The position numbers and the translations under genes are program-made. The notes under the pieces are model-generated. The model worked only from the letters and a program-made list of their open reading frames with translations. It was not told the origin of the DNA and did not search any database. From assembly GCA_030386875.1 (NCBI GenBank), contig CM059575.1, positions 14,780,293 to 14,844,292 on the forward strand: DNA of 64,000 bases. Direction: 5' to 3'. Numbering within the stretch: the stretch's first letter is position 1; each line of letters starts with the position of its first letter. This document shows positions 36,805 to 50,891 of the stretch, in pieces. This DNA is from Morinoia aosen (lineage: Eukaryota; Arthropoda; Malacostraca; Amphipoda; Talitridae).

Positions 36805-36880
36805 GGTAGCCTCTTTTGCCGGAATTTTATTCTGAAATGTCGCGTCTATTATCTCTTCGGAGCTTTTCAAGAAAATCACA

Positions 36881-39800
36881 ATTTTGAAAACGGTAACTCG
36901 AGTTACAAAATCTTGGGCTTTAAGCTAAGTGGTAGCCGGGTTACTGGTCAAACCAATTTAAAACATTTTTTTCGCGTTATTAATTGAATTATATTCTTTC
37001 ACTCTAAAGTCATTAACATTTAAATTAGGTTTACTTTTTTATAGTCCACACAGTACAGTTAACCTGCACGTCTATAACGGAAAACGATTTCTGGTTAACT
37101 GCAAAAAAGCGCTTGTACTGCAGAACTTGCGGCGCATAATGCTTTTATAAGAATAAATTGAAACTCGACTCCATACTTTACTGAAGTCAGGGAGAAAAAT
37201 TTGATGAGTTAGAAAGGCAAAGTCCAATAATCTAAATTACTTCGGACAAGCAGAAAACGGAGACAAATTTTTATTGCAGATTAAGTGAGAAATATTAGGT
37301 CATTAGCTGGACCTGCTATTTTGAGGCACTTTGGAAGAAGGATCTATCTTGCTGGCATGACATGGGTAGTTTTGACGTGTTTTGCAACTTAGGATAGAAA
37401 AGGTAAGTTGAGCCTCTCTCTCGTAACATGACAAACAAAGACGCGTACATGTAAATGCATTTGAATCAAAAACTCGTTAAAATCTATCAGTTTATACCTA
37501 ACTTCTACTGCTTCTAATGAATAAATCAGTAAACTTTTGAGATCCAGTTTATGAATGCTACATATGTCACGGTTCATGACTCATAAATTTCCCAAAAAAC
37601 TTGCAAGTTCATCTCATCATGTATAATTTGAGAAAGTTGCGTCTAGTAGACATTTGTTTTTTAAGATACGGACTACGGAACGTTACTTTTTGTATTCGGT
37701 ACTGAAGAAAGCGCATCATGGCTGTCAGAAGAGAGGTCAATCTTCTAACCAATGAACCACACACGACCAAGGCCTGGGCACCAAATTGGTCTAAGTTTCT
37801 GTCTTTCATTTCTGATATCAAGACCCCGGAGTGTTGCACCCTGAAGGTTGGTGAGGAGATTATACGCATGGCACGATTTTTTCTGCCAAGAAAAGATGCT
37901 TTCGTTGCTGTTTGAATGGGAATATTTTCAACAAAATGTGAAAAATATACTCACCTCCATGGAAATTCGGAGGAGTACTCTACTGACAGATGGATCATTT
38001 GTGGAATGGATCGCTGTAAATACAAAGAACAATTCTTTAAGTCTATTTTGATCTTCCGTCTGGTGAAGCCACAGTTCAGTTACATTAACGTTATAAAAGG
38101 TTTCGTTTTGTTCGACTGTCTTATATGCCGACAAAGAAAAGATTGAAACAGAATATAATTTTATGGCAATAGAGGTTGGCCTGCGAAGAAGAAAGCCGTG
38201 GCTTACGCATAATTTCTCAAGATAATTGGTCACAATTTTTCCCAAGAGTCGCCTAAGCTTCACCTAAGCTGCGACCTGGAAGGCAAAATAATTACCTAAT
38301 AATCAATTTTGAATGTATGGTCCTCACTCGTACGTTTTGAAGGGTTTGCGCCTAGAGTCCCTGTCAAACATTCACAAAGATTACTCATGTGGTTGACATA
38401 ATGCATTCACTGCGTAATTTGCGAAACTTTGGAGAACCATTCACAAGACTACAGGCTACGACCCTAGTTGTATACAGCACCGGGCCGAATGATTAGAAGA
38501 GCATGAACAATTATATACGAGGGAACAATCATTGTCAGATTGAAGTAAATGACTTAAAATCAAAACTACTATTACGTGATAAACTATTTCTACTCACGGA
38601 AGAAAAGTGCCACTGGAAAATTATGGGCTCCTCCTGAAAAAAGCTACGGCCTTCATCTTTGTTTCGTCCGCAACGCCTTCACTCCCAACACAACTTTTGG
38701 AAACTGAAAGTTGCAAGTTGCGAGGATGGGGATCATGCAGTGGATAGGAATGTTGTTTTTTTGCTGAGTCATGCCAAAATGAATCTCCAATACACGAGTA
38801 TGTGTTTTAAGAATACCGTATTACTGCTACGGATAGAAGAGGACATTTGAATTTTTTCGACAAATAGTATTGGTGTTGAATAATTACTTTTCGATGTATG
38901 ATATAAAACATCGAAATTAAATGAACTTTTGAATGAAACTTAGTAATTGAATATTTGATGGTAATTTACCTGAGTGTTTCGATTACTTTTCTCTTTGTTA
39001 AAAAGTGCAGTGGACTCAGAAATTTCCAGCCCATTTCTGTGGGCTTCCACCGCCTCGGCCTCCAATGAGACCTCAGCTACGCTGCCACCGACACCATAAA
39101 CATATTCCAATGATGTACGAAGTATGTATTCTGTCGTACAACTCTCAGGTTCAATTTCTTTGTTTTTGTTGCATCTATTCTTCTTTCCTCTATCAAAATC
39201 CTTGCTGTAAATCTGATCAAGAAATGATGAGAGATGGTTGAATTTTCCTAGAAAAAGGACTAACAATTAAATTCAAATTTTTGCAATGTATATTAATGAA
39301 GTCAGGAAATTAAATCGAAAACCCTTCTAATACCTAAGGAATGTTACTAATTTCTTAACGATACGCGTACGATTTCGATTCCATTCAAATGTCCCGATTC
39401 CCTAAACGATTCTGGTACTTATTATGTAGTTTTTTGGCCGACAAAACATTTAGTTACCAAGTTAAGTTAAAGTCGCAACGATTTTTTTACGTTTTTTCTT
39501 ATAATTTAAAATTCAATGAGTTCCTAACATTTTCAAGGTAAAAACATCGACGAGATTAAGTTACCTGTTCAACTTCTCAGACAATTTTCCCAGCCAGCCA
39601 AGTGGGTGTCCTCAATGGCATCATCCTTGATCATCAAAATTCAATGGGAAACAAATTCAGAGCTCAAATTTCAGAAACAGAAACCTGGACATATTGTACC
39701 ACAGAACTTAAACCAATTGATTAGAAGTGAAAATATTCATTTAAAACTTTAATTCTTTACTTGTAAAATACATATGTTGAAATCAATATTAAGATGTATT

Positions 39801-42800
39801 GCAAAGTGAGGAATAAAAAATTATATACTATTTGAAAGTAATTTTTATTTTTACCTGGAGACATTTCCTGAAACAGAGAGGATAACACTGTTGCATAGGA
39901 CTGCTGCATTCTGTAACTGTTACTGTTGGAAAAATCATTTTCGGGACCTGAATCGGCTTTAAATTTCAAAGGCCCGGTGCCGATTCCGAAACCTCGAAAA
40001 AATTCTGTTTTTTCGATTCTTCCGATACGATTCCAATTGACCGTCCCATCACTACTACCTAATCTAAGCTGTGCCGTAAAAGTATCGCTAAAAAAGCTTG
40101 TCTGCTGCGTACACAGCCTCTGAGCAAACGAATGCTGTTGTAAACTTGTTCAGACCTTTTACTGCAAAGCCTTTTTTTGCGGTTAGGGAACAAGCCATGA
40201 CGAATTAAATTACGCTCCGTGAGCTTCGAAAACGCCACTCCATTTTGCCTGGGCTTATATTCTGATCTTATGTGCGTGTTTGATTGATGAAAAAACGCAG
40301 AGGTCATTTTCCTGAACAATACATGCCTTCACTGACGCAAGGCAGACTATAATGGATGTTTTCATGTGATACACCTACGTACGCGTGACACAGGATACGA
40401 AGGCATGAGCTATGTTACCGACCGATTGTCTGCCTAATTCTGTGCTTGTTTCTGTTGTTCTGACGCCCTCCTTGAGTTCCGGCCGGCCAATACGTCCGGC
40501 TAGAATTCATTCTTAAATGGGCATGAACGCACTTGCCGATGATTGAGTTTTTCCTGCTCACGGCTCTTTAGCCTCATCATTTATTCGTAGTGGTAAATTA
40601 GGGAAATCTCGCTTGTAAGGCTCTTTTCCGACTAGCATTAGAAGTTGTGTGCTTGATTTTACTAAAGCATGTTTCTGCATTGCTTGGTTATCATCGTTCT
40701 AACCAAGTTATGTACGTACGGGTTGATACAGACATTTTGATGACACTGTTTATGGTTAGCAGATGTAAATAAAATGTGATTGATTCACGCCGAAAGTAGA
40801 GTCGTCGCCCTGCGGACAACCGTCACAATACCAGTTAGCTGATTCGTGAGAGGGTCACATTTCATCGCATTGTCCTAAGGAACACTTTACTTTTAATTAA
40901 ATGCCAAGTGATTTCAGGTGAAGCAAGCACGTCAAGCGTTTGCACCACAGTGAAAATAAAACCTTATGAGAATGATAACTGAAAAGCCCTTCTATGTGTA
41001 AAATAGTGCTACCATTCTAGTCAGGGGAAATTTTTGCCGTTTATTATTATTTAATCTTTATTACATTGATTTTTATTACATTGATTGTCATATGAACCTT
41101 TCCAAAAAATTAGACGGTTACCGACCCACGGAAGTAATACTGCATTAACCAGAGGCAAATTTGCGACAACAGCCTTTGTTCTCAGCCAAAATAATGAAAC
41201 AACAAACGGATGCAAATCCACACAACTCATAAATCCGAGCAAAATTTCATCAAGTGGGCACACTTTGCGATGGCTCAACGGTCATTGTAATGAACACGTT
41301 AGGATCAGTGACCGACCAAGCCCTACACGAGCTCTTCTGAACGTGACGAGCCCTCGAAGTTTGGTGAGCAGCGGACATCAGCAGCTCTTCATTTAACTGA
41401 ATTTTACGCTCCCCATCGCAGGCCGATGGGTGCCTTTCTAGGACATTTGCTGGGCGCGTCCTCGGTCCAGCACCGCACATCCAGCATAATGCTGTGGTGA
41501 GGAAGCACACTACTCTAAACGCTAATCGTAAAAATGTCTAACTCTATTCATAATCTGTTCTCACGTTTCGAAATGGAACATCAAATATTTTCTGAAATGT
41601 TCAAGCCTGAAGATGATGTGTCCATCAAATCGTCGCGATCTGTTAATTCGAATTTGTTGTTGTAGAAATGATTAACGACCTCAGAAGAATTTGAACACGC
41701 TGTGAGCTCCAGCAATGCCGTAACAATTACGTGAGCAGAGCGTCGGTTACAGCTCCAAAGGAGGATGCCGCGCACACTGGCAAGTGGTTCATTTTGTAAA
41801 TTTATGGGGCAACTTCCTTCTCTCGGTGCATTCTTTAGTTAACACGCTTACTATTCATTGCAGTGCTATTTTTCTATAATTATTCCCGTTTTTCCATAGG
41901 ATTTTTGCTTTTACAATTGTTATTATTTCTAGCCCTGAAAAATGACCGTATTATTTACACTCGTGAACGGCAGCTAAATTTCCATTAATGTATCCATGTG
42001 GAAATTCTTTCAACCCTATTCAGTTGTTCAGATCCAGACACGAAGATTTGCATCCCATTGAGATGACAATTGCCTAAAGGCTGTTGTTCGATAAATTCAA
42101 CGTTATTGGAAAAAGGTTATTCAGTTACTTTAGTTCTTACATGATAGTATAAGCACCTGATTACGTCTGCTTCGCCCATCTCGTGCTCCGCTTTGAAGCC
42201 TTATAGAGTTTCGGTGCAGATGATGCAGCAGCTGTGCGATTAAATGTCCATCAAAGTACTACGGACCTGAGATATAGGGGATCGAAAATTTATGAATGAG
42301 TGAACAAACTAGTCAATATTTGAAAAAAGGATATATGTGAGTATTAAGATATAATTACATGAACAGAAAGAAGAAAAAATAAATATATGATCAAAGAAAT
42401 AAATAAGTTTATAATGAGTAAATATATACATAAATAAATGCACAGGTAATATAGTACCGGACCACGTGTAACAATACCTAAAAAGTATTTGAAAAGTATG
42501 TTTTTCTGAGGGTAAAATAATTCGCTCTGATTAAAAGCTCTTCCCGTATAGGATTTACTGAAAATTCGGTGAGAAATATTCATCATAAAATGTACATTTG
42601 TCACTGACGGGAAATAGAACACAAAGATTTGCAGAATTTGAAGCAAGAAGAAAGCAAAATTTTTCCAAAACGAATTTTGAAAGACTAGTATTATATGCAG
42701 TATGGGAAAGGAAGTTGAATTTTTCGTATCTTATTACTGAAAGCATGGTGTAGAATTTTCGCTATAGTATTACTGAAAACAGAGCGAAGACGAAGACAAG

Positions 42801-45800
42801 CCAACAAGGCATCAACCGACAACAAGGCTATTATGAGCGTGCCAGGGCCCCCCGTGACTCGTTGGGTTAGCTTATTTTTACTTTGATAGAAATTGGTCGG
42901 TGTAAACACTTTTTACGAGCGTAAAATAGTTCAATATCAAGTAACATTCCAAGAGAACTTGATGGAGAAAATGGGATATATTTTTTTGCAATTAATTCTC
43001 TTGAATTAATTTGGCAAGTTGGACCAAAAAAGACAAATTTCTCGATTCGTAATAGTGAAACACTAATGTAATTATCTGCAGTACAAAAACAAATTCAATT
43101 TTTTCTAATATCAGTTTTGATAGCAGATTGTTGATATTCCCACCCCCCCTCTTACTTTTGAAACAGGAAGTTGAATCTTGCCCTTCATTTTATTATTGAA
43201 AACAGAACGTGGACGGCGTTCTCTCGTATCCCGTCCTGTCAGGTCGCTGGCATCACCAGTTTATTGGAAATATCATCCAGTAATGGAATATAGGTAACAA
43301 ACTGTATTCACCACACAGCGTGCTCGATTGCTCTTATTTTTTATTTTAGTTAGGCCATGAAGCTTTCACCACCGCGTTATAGAAAGACGTAAATCATCTG
43401 CAATATGAAGGAAAAAGTTGAAGTTAGGTCTTGCTAATAAATGCACGCTCAGGGCTCCAAATCGCATGTAAATGCATGCCCAGAGCTTACTCTGGGCGTT
43501 ACTGACGGCAGAGCGTGTGCGGTGACAGGCCAGCTAGGAAGCAAGCAGGCAAGCGTACTCCGAAACAAGAATAGAAAATAATTTCTTAAGTATATAAATA
43601 ATTTTCAAAAGATAGATTTCCAACGCCCTTTCTCCAGTGAAAATTTTCATCGTTAATTTTGTAACATCACCGGGCCAGTATCTGCTATTTCAGGCGATTT
43701 GGACAGCAGTGCCTGTATTAGCAAATCTTGACTATTCCCTAGACGTATAGTTTAATTTTGAAGTAAAAATCGCTTACTACAACAATTTTGACATCGAAAA
43801 GTTTTTTCGGCAAAAAATTAATTTTTTAGAGCCAAACTTATCCTACGTAAAAAAGCAAACAAAGAAAGATTCATCAAATTAAAGTACATATGAAGATGCA
43901 TGTAAGAAAATAACACCGTCGGAAATAAATAAAATATATTGTGAACACATCCAAGTGCTTAAATCAAATTAGTAACCTACAAAAATTAACCACTGTTAAT
44001 CTTATAACACAAATCCCAGAGCACTCAACTATCATTCACTGTCCGCCCAGCTTACTGAAATTGAACTATTCCACCAATGTCAGCAGTATCATCTGGTTTC
44101 TCAAAACCCATGACGACTCGAAATAAATCTCTTTTATAAGCTAAAAACTGTTGTTATGCCTTTTTTCTCACTGCCATTTACTCTCAGGGTAACACCGAAC
44201 TCTTCTCCCATTAAGTTCTATTATGTACGATTCAGTTTTACTGTAACTGCAACTTCAATTTAATCGAACATGTAAAACAGCAACATAAACGCATCTTGAA
44301 CTTTCACAATCGCACGCGCGTCACCCTACCAACAATCGCACCCTACCAGCATGTTTTGGCTCCCTCGCCCGCATCTCGGCCGAAATGACAAAAAAGTGAA
44401 AATGAGTAGCCCTTGGTACCTAGAGCGGCAGTTTTGCAACAAGGAAACACTTTACTTCTCATAAGCAAAGAGAGGAACATGGATAAGTGACAAGTTCTGT
44501 TTGCATTATCTAGCTTTACAGCTGTGCCAATTTTAATCAATTTGGGCAAGTTTCTCCGCAGCAGAATTATTTACAAATATTATTCCGTTGAATTATGTGC
44601 TAAAAACTATGATGGAAGCGACCCATAATACCGTCTTCGCTAAGCCCAACAACGTTCTCACAAACAAGTTACACCAAATATCTTGAGGTTTAGTTTCGCT
44701 TGGAATCTGATTACAAACTTCAGAATGAATTGACCAAATCAGTCTCACAGTTCGAGTCAAATGTTCGGATGAACATGCGGCGGTGGAGGAGTGTGCAGCC
44801 CGGCAGTTCGGGGCTCTGCAGACACGCCCCCACGCGGCCAGCCTGCAACCGACGGCTCACCCAAGAGCCATCCTAGACCTCGCCCTGCAGTTTGCGAGTT
44901 TTAAGCCAGGGGCTTCGCTTTCAGTACTCCAAGCCGAGTACCGCATGTCAATTGCCTCATGCCAGGTGCCTAGTATCAGGTACCTGGTGCCGGTTATCTC
45001 ATACGTGCAACTCATGACGTGCACTTCGTGGCAGATTACACACTACGCAGAACATGGTTAATATTTTCAGGTAGGTAGAGATCATTTCGAATATGCATTG
45101 GTAGAATGTCAAGTTTCACCTTACCATGGCATTTTCCTTTACAGAATTGCCAGCACGCTATCGATCCTTCCTTGTTTCTTGAAACGTCGAGCTCGAGAAC
45201 GTTCTTTCCGAGGTGATATTTCCGTCATTTTTTTTATTAATAATACATTAATAATTTTACTGATGGTAATACAAAACTTATCTGAAAAGTAGAGCTTTTA
45301 ATCTACAAAGACATTTACAAAGATATTTTTAAAGTTTTACGGCCCCTAAGTATAGTAAGCAAATCGAGCAAAATCTAAGCCCAAGATGGACTCCAATGAC
45401 ATCAGTGAGGACTCATGATAATATGCTGTGCAGTATGGAATTCTGATTTATAAAAAAATGTGTGAGAATTGTTCAGGCTTGCATTTATCACAAGAATTTT
45501 ACCGTAGAAAGTAGAGTTTGTCATTCCAATCAAAAAAATGTAAAAATAGTAGAATTGAAATGATTTGTCAACTGGAGTAATCAACTAATATTTATGAAAT
45601 AAATTCAGTGTGTATTGAAATAATATTCAACTTTGCATTTTTATCATAAAGTGCATTTACAAGCATTATCAGACATACAACTTGACCATTGAGGTAAATT
45701 TTACATTTATCTTCTGAGCGGACATTGACAGGCTGTTGTGACACCCATATACGTTTACCTACTCAGGATTTTATGTTAGGACATTTTAAAGCCAATTTAA

Positions 45801-46743
45801 CGCATTTTATGTGTAAACTTCACTGCAAATACGTTGTATTTGCAATATTTTCTTCCATTTGCGAAGATGCTCGGAATTTTTTAGGTTCCACACATTAAAG
45901 TTACACTCGTTTCTCTAAGACTCCGGATTGACAACGCAAATAAAACAGAAGGTTTTCTCGTATTTGCGTATCAGACAAAGGGTCTGGTGATCGGAAGTAG
46001 AAGTGCGAATCATTAATCAAACGTGTTTCTAATGTGAGCCATGTATGAAATTTACTTTATTTCTGCAATTCTTTATACAGTAAGGTTTAAGCCTCCCGAC
46101 TTAATTGAATCAATTCCAAGAAGAACAAAGAGGTTCCGAGATTTGGTCAGTGCTGCAGAATATTTTAACTAAGAGTCAACGTCTCTGAGTTTTCTAGGTG
46201 TCCGCAGATAGTTTAGCGAGTGAAAATACTGTTTGAGAGGCGTCCAGCCATCGTTGGTTTCTATTAGTAAGAAATATCAAAAACCAAAATCAACAACTTA
46301 ATGACAGAGTCAAAATCCGCAGCTCAACGCCCAGTGGATGTGAAGAGAAAGGAAGGAAACGCAGGGAAGTGTAGGTCTGAAATTCTGTTTTGTTCCCGTA
46401 AACTGTTGCAGAACACCATGGTATTGGTGGCAATCATTCAGTAAATTTTGTACTTTTTACTTTCATAATATTCACCCTATTTTTAAGAACAGATAAAACA
46501 TCGTTACGCGGATGCTCAACCCTTAACACAAATTTCGTCTGAATTACTATAGTAACTGTGTCTTAATCGGCAAATCATTCTCATAAAATTATATATCAGC
46601 TAATTTTCATGTCGCAAGCAGCTCGAGAATATCGATTAACCTAATGGGGTCAAATTCATCAACAAATAATCCCAAATCAAACTTGCAGATTTGTTCAAAC
46701 GTTTCAGAAAAATATTACTGTGTGCTATTTAGCCTTCTAACTG
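36881..46743. other. AT-rich non-coding sequence, no gene recognised
   Basis: Frames are short (111 codons or fewer) and unrecognised. Small features: a 14-bp direct duplication at about 41058-41085, a low-complexity AAATAAATA-rich tract at about 42340-42450, a GC hairpin at 43478-43497 (GCCCAGAG, CTTA, CTCTGGGC), and a GC-rich patch at 44775-44900 followed by palindromic CCAGGT/ACCTGG steps near 44960-44985. Confidence 0.4.
42340..42450. repeat. low-complexity A/T tract (AAATAAATA-like)
   Basis: Runs of AAATA, TATATA and ATAAATAAAT produce the spurious Tyr/Ile/Leu-rich open frame on the minus strand. Confidence 0.7.
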
Positions 46744-47706
46744 CAGGGTTGGCATTAAAAAAAACACAAAAACTCATAAAAAAACATAGAAAACCAGCTG
46801 TCTAGAAGATTTTTTTAAATTTAAAGTCACCTATGAACGCACAAGCCTGTCAGAAAGGCGCAATGTAGGTTTTTATTTTTTTTCGTAAATTGACTCTGTT
46901 TTCAAATTTAATATACTAAATATAATTTGAACCTTTATTACTTCCTATGGGTTGTACAACACGATTTGTGCCTTCATGTGGAAGTTTTTCCATGCAGAGG
47001 TAGGTCTTAATTGCATCTTCTTAGAGGTCAGCATATGGCCTCAAATATTTGAATATATCAGGAGCATTTGAGCTTTCCCTGCCCCAAACCTATGCCAAAC
47101 ATTGTCACAGACAATGCCGACTGACAGTGTGTTCCCAGGTCGGATCACCTGAACATAACCTGTGGATCTCTTTATTTTTAATTAATATCTGATCTAAATA
47201 AAAATTTTCCAAGTTGAACATCTATATTTTCTTTGACGTCTTCTGGAGTGCAAAAGAACTCACAAGTCGTACTCCGTTTTACTGGTGGTCGTGCAGTTGA
47301 CTTCACTGTTGTTGGTGCTAATGCAGAAGAAATGGATATCGTAGACAGGAACCTAGTAAGCCTAAAAAGCTAATGCAGATATCAAGCCTGCGGCATCATG
47401 TTACACTTGACGACACTGCAGCAAGACTGAGAGAGCCTGAAAATCAGATATTTGTAAGTTACCAAATCATACTCCTGATAGGCTGGCAGCTACTGCTTTG
47501 GACCGGAGTAGCTTAGGCTGTATTCACACAGCACACAAAAATCATAAATGTATGCATTAATAAAAATTATTTGGAGTTGAATTTCGGATACCGTAATTCA
47601 ATGAAAAAATACAGTCCTATAAAATACAATAAAACCTAATAAAATCCAGTAAAAAACTAGAAAACAGATGAGCTGAGTCTGAAAAAAGACCTTTTTTCCC
47701 ACCTTG
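46744..47706. mobile_element. candidate hAT-like non-autonomous DNA transposon
   Basis: The left end reads CAGGGTTGGCATTAAAAAAA, and the right end, reverse-complemented, CAAGGTGGGAAAAAA. Both match the usual short hAT-type terminus. Next to each end are A-rich subterminal motifs such as AATAAAACC, AATAAAATCC and AGAAAAC, also common in hAT elements. Flanking octamers TCTAACTG (46736-46743) and GCTGAGTG (47707-47714) agree at five of eight bases, compatible with an old 8-bp target-site duplication. The interior has no open frame of note, so it is non-autonomous or degraded. Confidence 0.45.
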
Positions 47707-47714
47707 GCTGAGTG

Positions 47715-50700
47715 TAACCTTTTGGTATTATAGGATTTGTTTTGGTGTAACTTACATGAAAACAATGAGAAAAGAAAGTTCTCGCATTAAAAAAACTCAC
47801 CTTACAAACGATACAATAATTAAGACGAAAAGCACGTATTGGTGAGAAACTAGCTCCAGTTCAGCTAACCAAGCCAATCACCAAACCGAGAGCGAGCAGC
47901 ACGGGTTGAAAACCGGCCCTCAGTGGGTCAGGACACACGAGCAGCAGCCCGGCCTGCAGCGGGCGTCAGAATAGACATTCCTTCGTCCTCAAGAGAAGCC
48001 TTGGGGCTCGCGGATATGTAAAGATAATTTTATGAGTATCGTAGATCAAGTGGAGTCTCACTGCACCTGCAACGTAGAAAACTTAGAGCTCCTTACACTT
48101 ACATCTTAGTAGGGTTCTTGCTGAGCTATACCGGGGTAATTACTAAAAACGCCGCGAAGAGTTCTCACTTCAATAAAAAATCGCGGTACACCATCGTTCA
48201 CGGAGCATTTCAACCATTTTGGAAATAAAGTGCGACTTTGGGAATACAGTTACGTAAATTATGCACAGAGAACAAAATTTGTTTTAATTCTTTTGAACAC
48301 GAGCAACAATTATTATTCTGCTAGTGTGGAATCGTAGGATCGCTCTTTGCCAATTATTTGTTGTCTCGATTTATTTGAAAGTCATCTATTTTTGAGAGTG
48401 ATATTAGGAGACTGAAATTTTCGTAATTTTCCTACTATGCCTGGGGATAACACCTTTAACAAACGGTAAATACCGTATAACTTACAAAGAAATACTGTGC
48501 AATTTTAACTAGTGCGGAGCATCCAATGACAGCTAAAATTCTGATGATTGTGCATGAAAACTTGAGTATTTATAGGAACTGTGAAGAATAATGTAAATAA
48601 TGTATATCTCAATCAAAACGATTGACTAGGTATCCCTCGAGGAAATCCCACCATCTCCAGCACATTCAAACGGTACTTCTCATGTGGAATGGTGTGCATG
48701 CCTATTCTCCAAGCCTTAAATTAGACCATAGACACACTCAAGCTGTAGGTTTCGAAATGGGGTAGTATGCGCACTCAGGCTAAAATTAAGCCTTAATTAA
48801 GTCCAATCAGCGGCCCTTTCTGCACACTCGAAGAGCGACTCTCAAATGAGGTCAAGCGTGTCACGCGCAGCGACTACCGAGGTAGTGTCTGCTGTCTGCT
48901 GACAACAATTCCAAGGACTGCGTCTGAAGAATCAGTAAAAGAAAATAAAATCCAGGTATAAAGCGATATATGTTGTGCGTCATCTCATGACTCACGACGT
49001 AGAAAACGCCGTTTCCATTGCAGTTAAAAAAAGGATTATACTCGAGTGAGACAAAGAAGGACGCTCTTAACTGTCTCTGGCCTGGCCGAACCCGCTGACA
49101 GCATTCCATCATACTGAGGTACCTACACCGGCCTCGAAGGCCAATGACGGACTCAAATCACTTGAACGAAAACTCACCCCTCCAAATGCAAGATTTTGAG
49201 GTCAAGATTTTCATTTTTAATATCGTTTTCAATCATAACTTGCTTCTGATACTAAGGAAAATCATAGAAAACGTTACTAGCAGCATTTAAAGAAGTATTA
49301 ATTTTTCTGATGATAATACGATGTAAATACGTTATCAGATGATGCAGTATAAGTTCATGAGTCTCGTTCGGAACCGTCTCGAGCCAGAGAGCGCGCTCCC
49401 TCGCACACCTGAGACTTGACATTCTTGACTCGCAACTAAGACTCCTAACACGAAGAAAACAGTGAGGCCGTCACTCCATATTGTCCCTTGGGCATAGCGG
49501 AAGAAGTTCTACACATAGAGTTTGTCGTTGAAATGTGGAGCATTACCTTCAAACTCCAAGTGCTGTCACTCAATAATACTAAAATAACCTGTACGTGCCC
49601 TTGTTTCAAATTCGTCTATTGGGAAAAGTTTATGTAAAGAGTTTGGGTGTTCCATATTCTTATTCATCATCTAGAAATCTGCGGAAAAGTAAAGTGTAGC
49701 TATATTCACGTGTGATCGTGTTGTGTGTCCTTTACATGCTACTAATTCATGCGAAGACTTATGTCAGATGACTAGGTAATTTCAATCAATTTATAATGTG
49801 CTTCAGGTTGTCTTAGTTCCCAGCTTAAACCAGATTTGCAAGCTGTCACTGATGTCATTGACGGTTGCGTTGGAAAATGTTTACCCTTGCTTGAAACCTT
49901 AAAAACTTTGAATATTTGATAAATTCTGTCATAAAATGATCTTGATCTCGACATTTAACGATCCATAATTATTATTGGGATTGAGTTAGAAGTGATTCGT
50001 TGTTGTGATGATTCACTCTTGATGATAAAATGAAATATATCATCTTGCGGTTGATTTATTGAACTGTTAACATACGAGAAAAGTGTCACAGGGGCTAAGA
50101 CGACATTGAAAAGACATACTCAACTTTGCTCTCTTTATACCGAGGTGAGGATTATTTCAGAGACAAGCGCACAGGACATGAACGGAGCGAAATTACCAAG
50201 TATACGTTCTTGAAATAACATCAGGACAACCATTAGAGGTGAATCCTGCATCAGCAGTGAGGTAAAAACACGAAAAATGACCTATCTTAATTAATGATAA
50301 GCAAAGATGGATAAAAATTTACATAAATAAAGAAGATCAAAACAGTTGAAATAATGATGGACTCTAAAAAATATCGACAAGAAATGACCATTTCTATCAG
50401 TAATTAGTCATCAACTGCTCCAATTGCCTCGCATGCCCGCCCATTAAAAATACTTTTAATTTTCATTTCTTGTCTTGTTTCTTGCGTGTTTTTTTTTAAA
50501 TTCAGTGCCGAGTTGCAATTTAATCCTCATTCTGATATCGACGACAACCTCATGCTTGTGTCAGACTAATTACGGTGGTGATAATATTGGTAATATGAAT
50601 GAAAAACTCGGCCGATTAATTTAAGGGCTCAAGCCCCAGAATTGTGAGCCAGCTCATAAAATCCAACTAGGGATGACATCTAGTTGCCAAGCGCTTATTT

Positions 50701-50749
50701 CCTGCCTCGGTAGACTTCGCTTGTCGAGGAAGAGTCGCTCTCCACTTTA
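47715..50749. other. non-coding sequence, no gene recognised
   Basis: AT-rich with GC-richer patches at about 47880-47970 and 49365-49440. Only short unrecognised frames occur. It ends at TA (50748-50749), the left target dinucleotide of the Tc1/mariner element. Confidence 0.45.
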
Positions 50750-50783
50750 CAGGGTCGGTCACAAAAAGTTTCCTTTTTTCAAA
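50750..50783 (+). repeat. left terminal inverted repeat of the outer Tc1/mariner element (first part)
   Basis: Inverted match to 52789-52820 with a few differences. It is split from its continuation at 51354 onward by the nested element. Confidence 0.8.
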
Positions 50784-50785
50784 TG

Positions 50786-50847
50786 CAGTGTGATCCACAA
50801 AAAACTGGTCGAAAGTAAATGCTTATAACGTATAAGTGATTGATGTA
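50786..50847 (+). repeat. terminal inverted repeat of nested element, left
   Basis: Aligns over about 62 bp with the reverse complement of 51291-51353, with a handful of substitutions and a small indel. Confidence 0.85.
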
Positions 50848-50891
50848 AGGAATTAAAACAAAAACTTAAAATAAGAGTATGTTCTCAACTT

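Larger units (their letters stand above)
36009..36880 (-). mobile_element. Helitron relict (3' part), minus strand
   Basis: Reading the minus strand, the element ends at 36009 with CTAG preceded by a short hairpin (CCGT...ACGG, 36021-36034) about eight bases upstream, and the next host base is T. A 3' CTRR preceded by a hairpin, with insertion between A and T, is the diagnostic Helitron terminus. Within 0.8 kb upstream on the same strand lies a decayed repetitive coding segment (36495-36804) resembling the repetitive N-terminal part of Helitron open frames. The Rep and PIF1-type helicase domains are not seen, so most of the element is deleted or lies beyond recognition. The 5' end (TC on the minus strand) was not located, so the right boundary is only the limit of recognised sequence. 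Confidence 0.55.

Noticed and set aside
41085-41510. Overlapping open frames (103 plus, 86 minus codons) as a transposase remnant
   Set aside because: No catalytic block or terminal repeat could be recognised.
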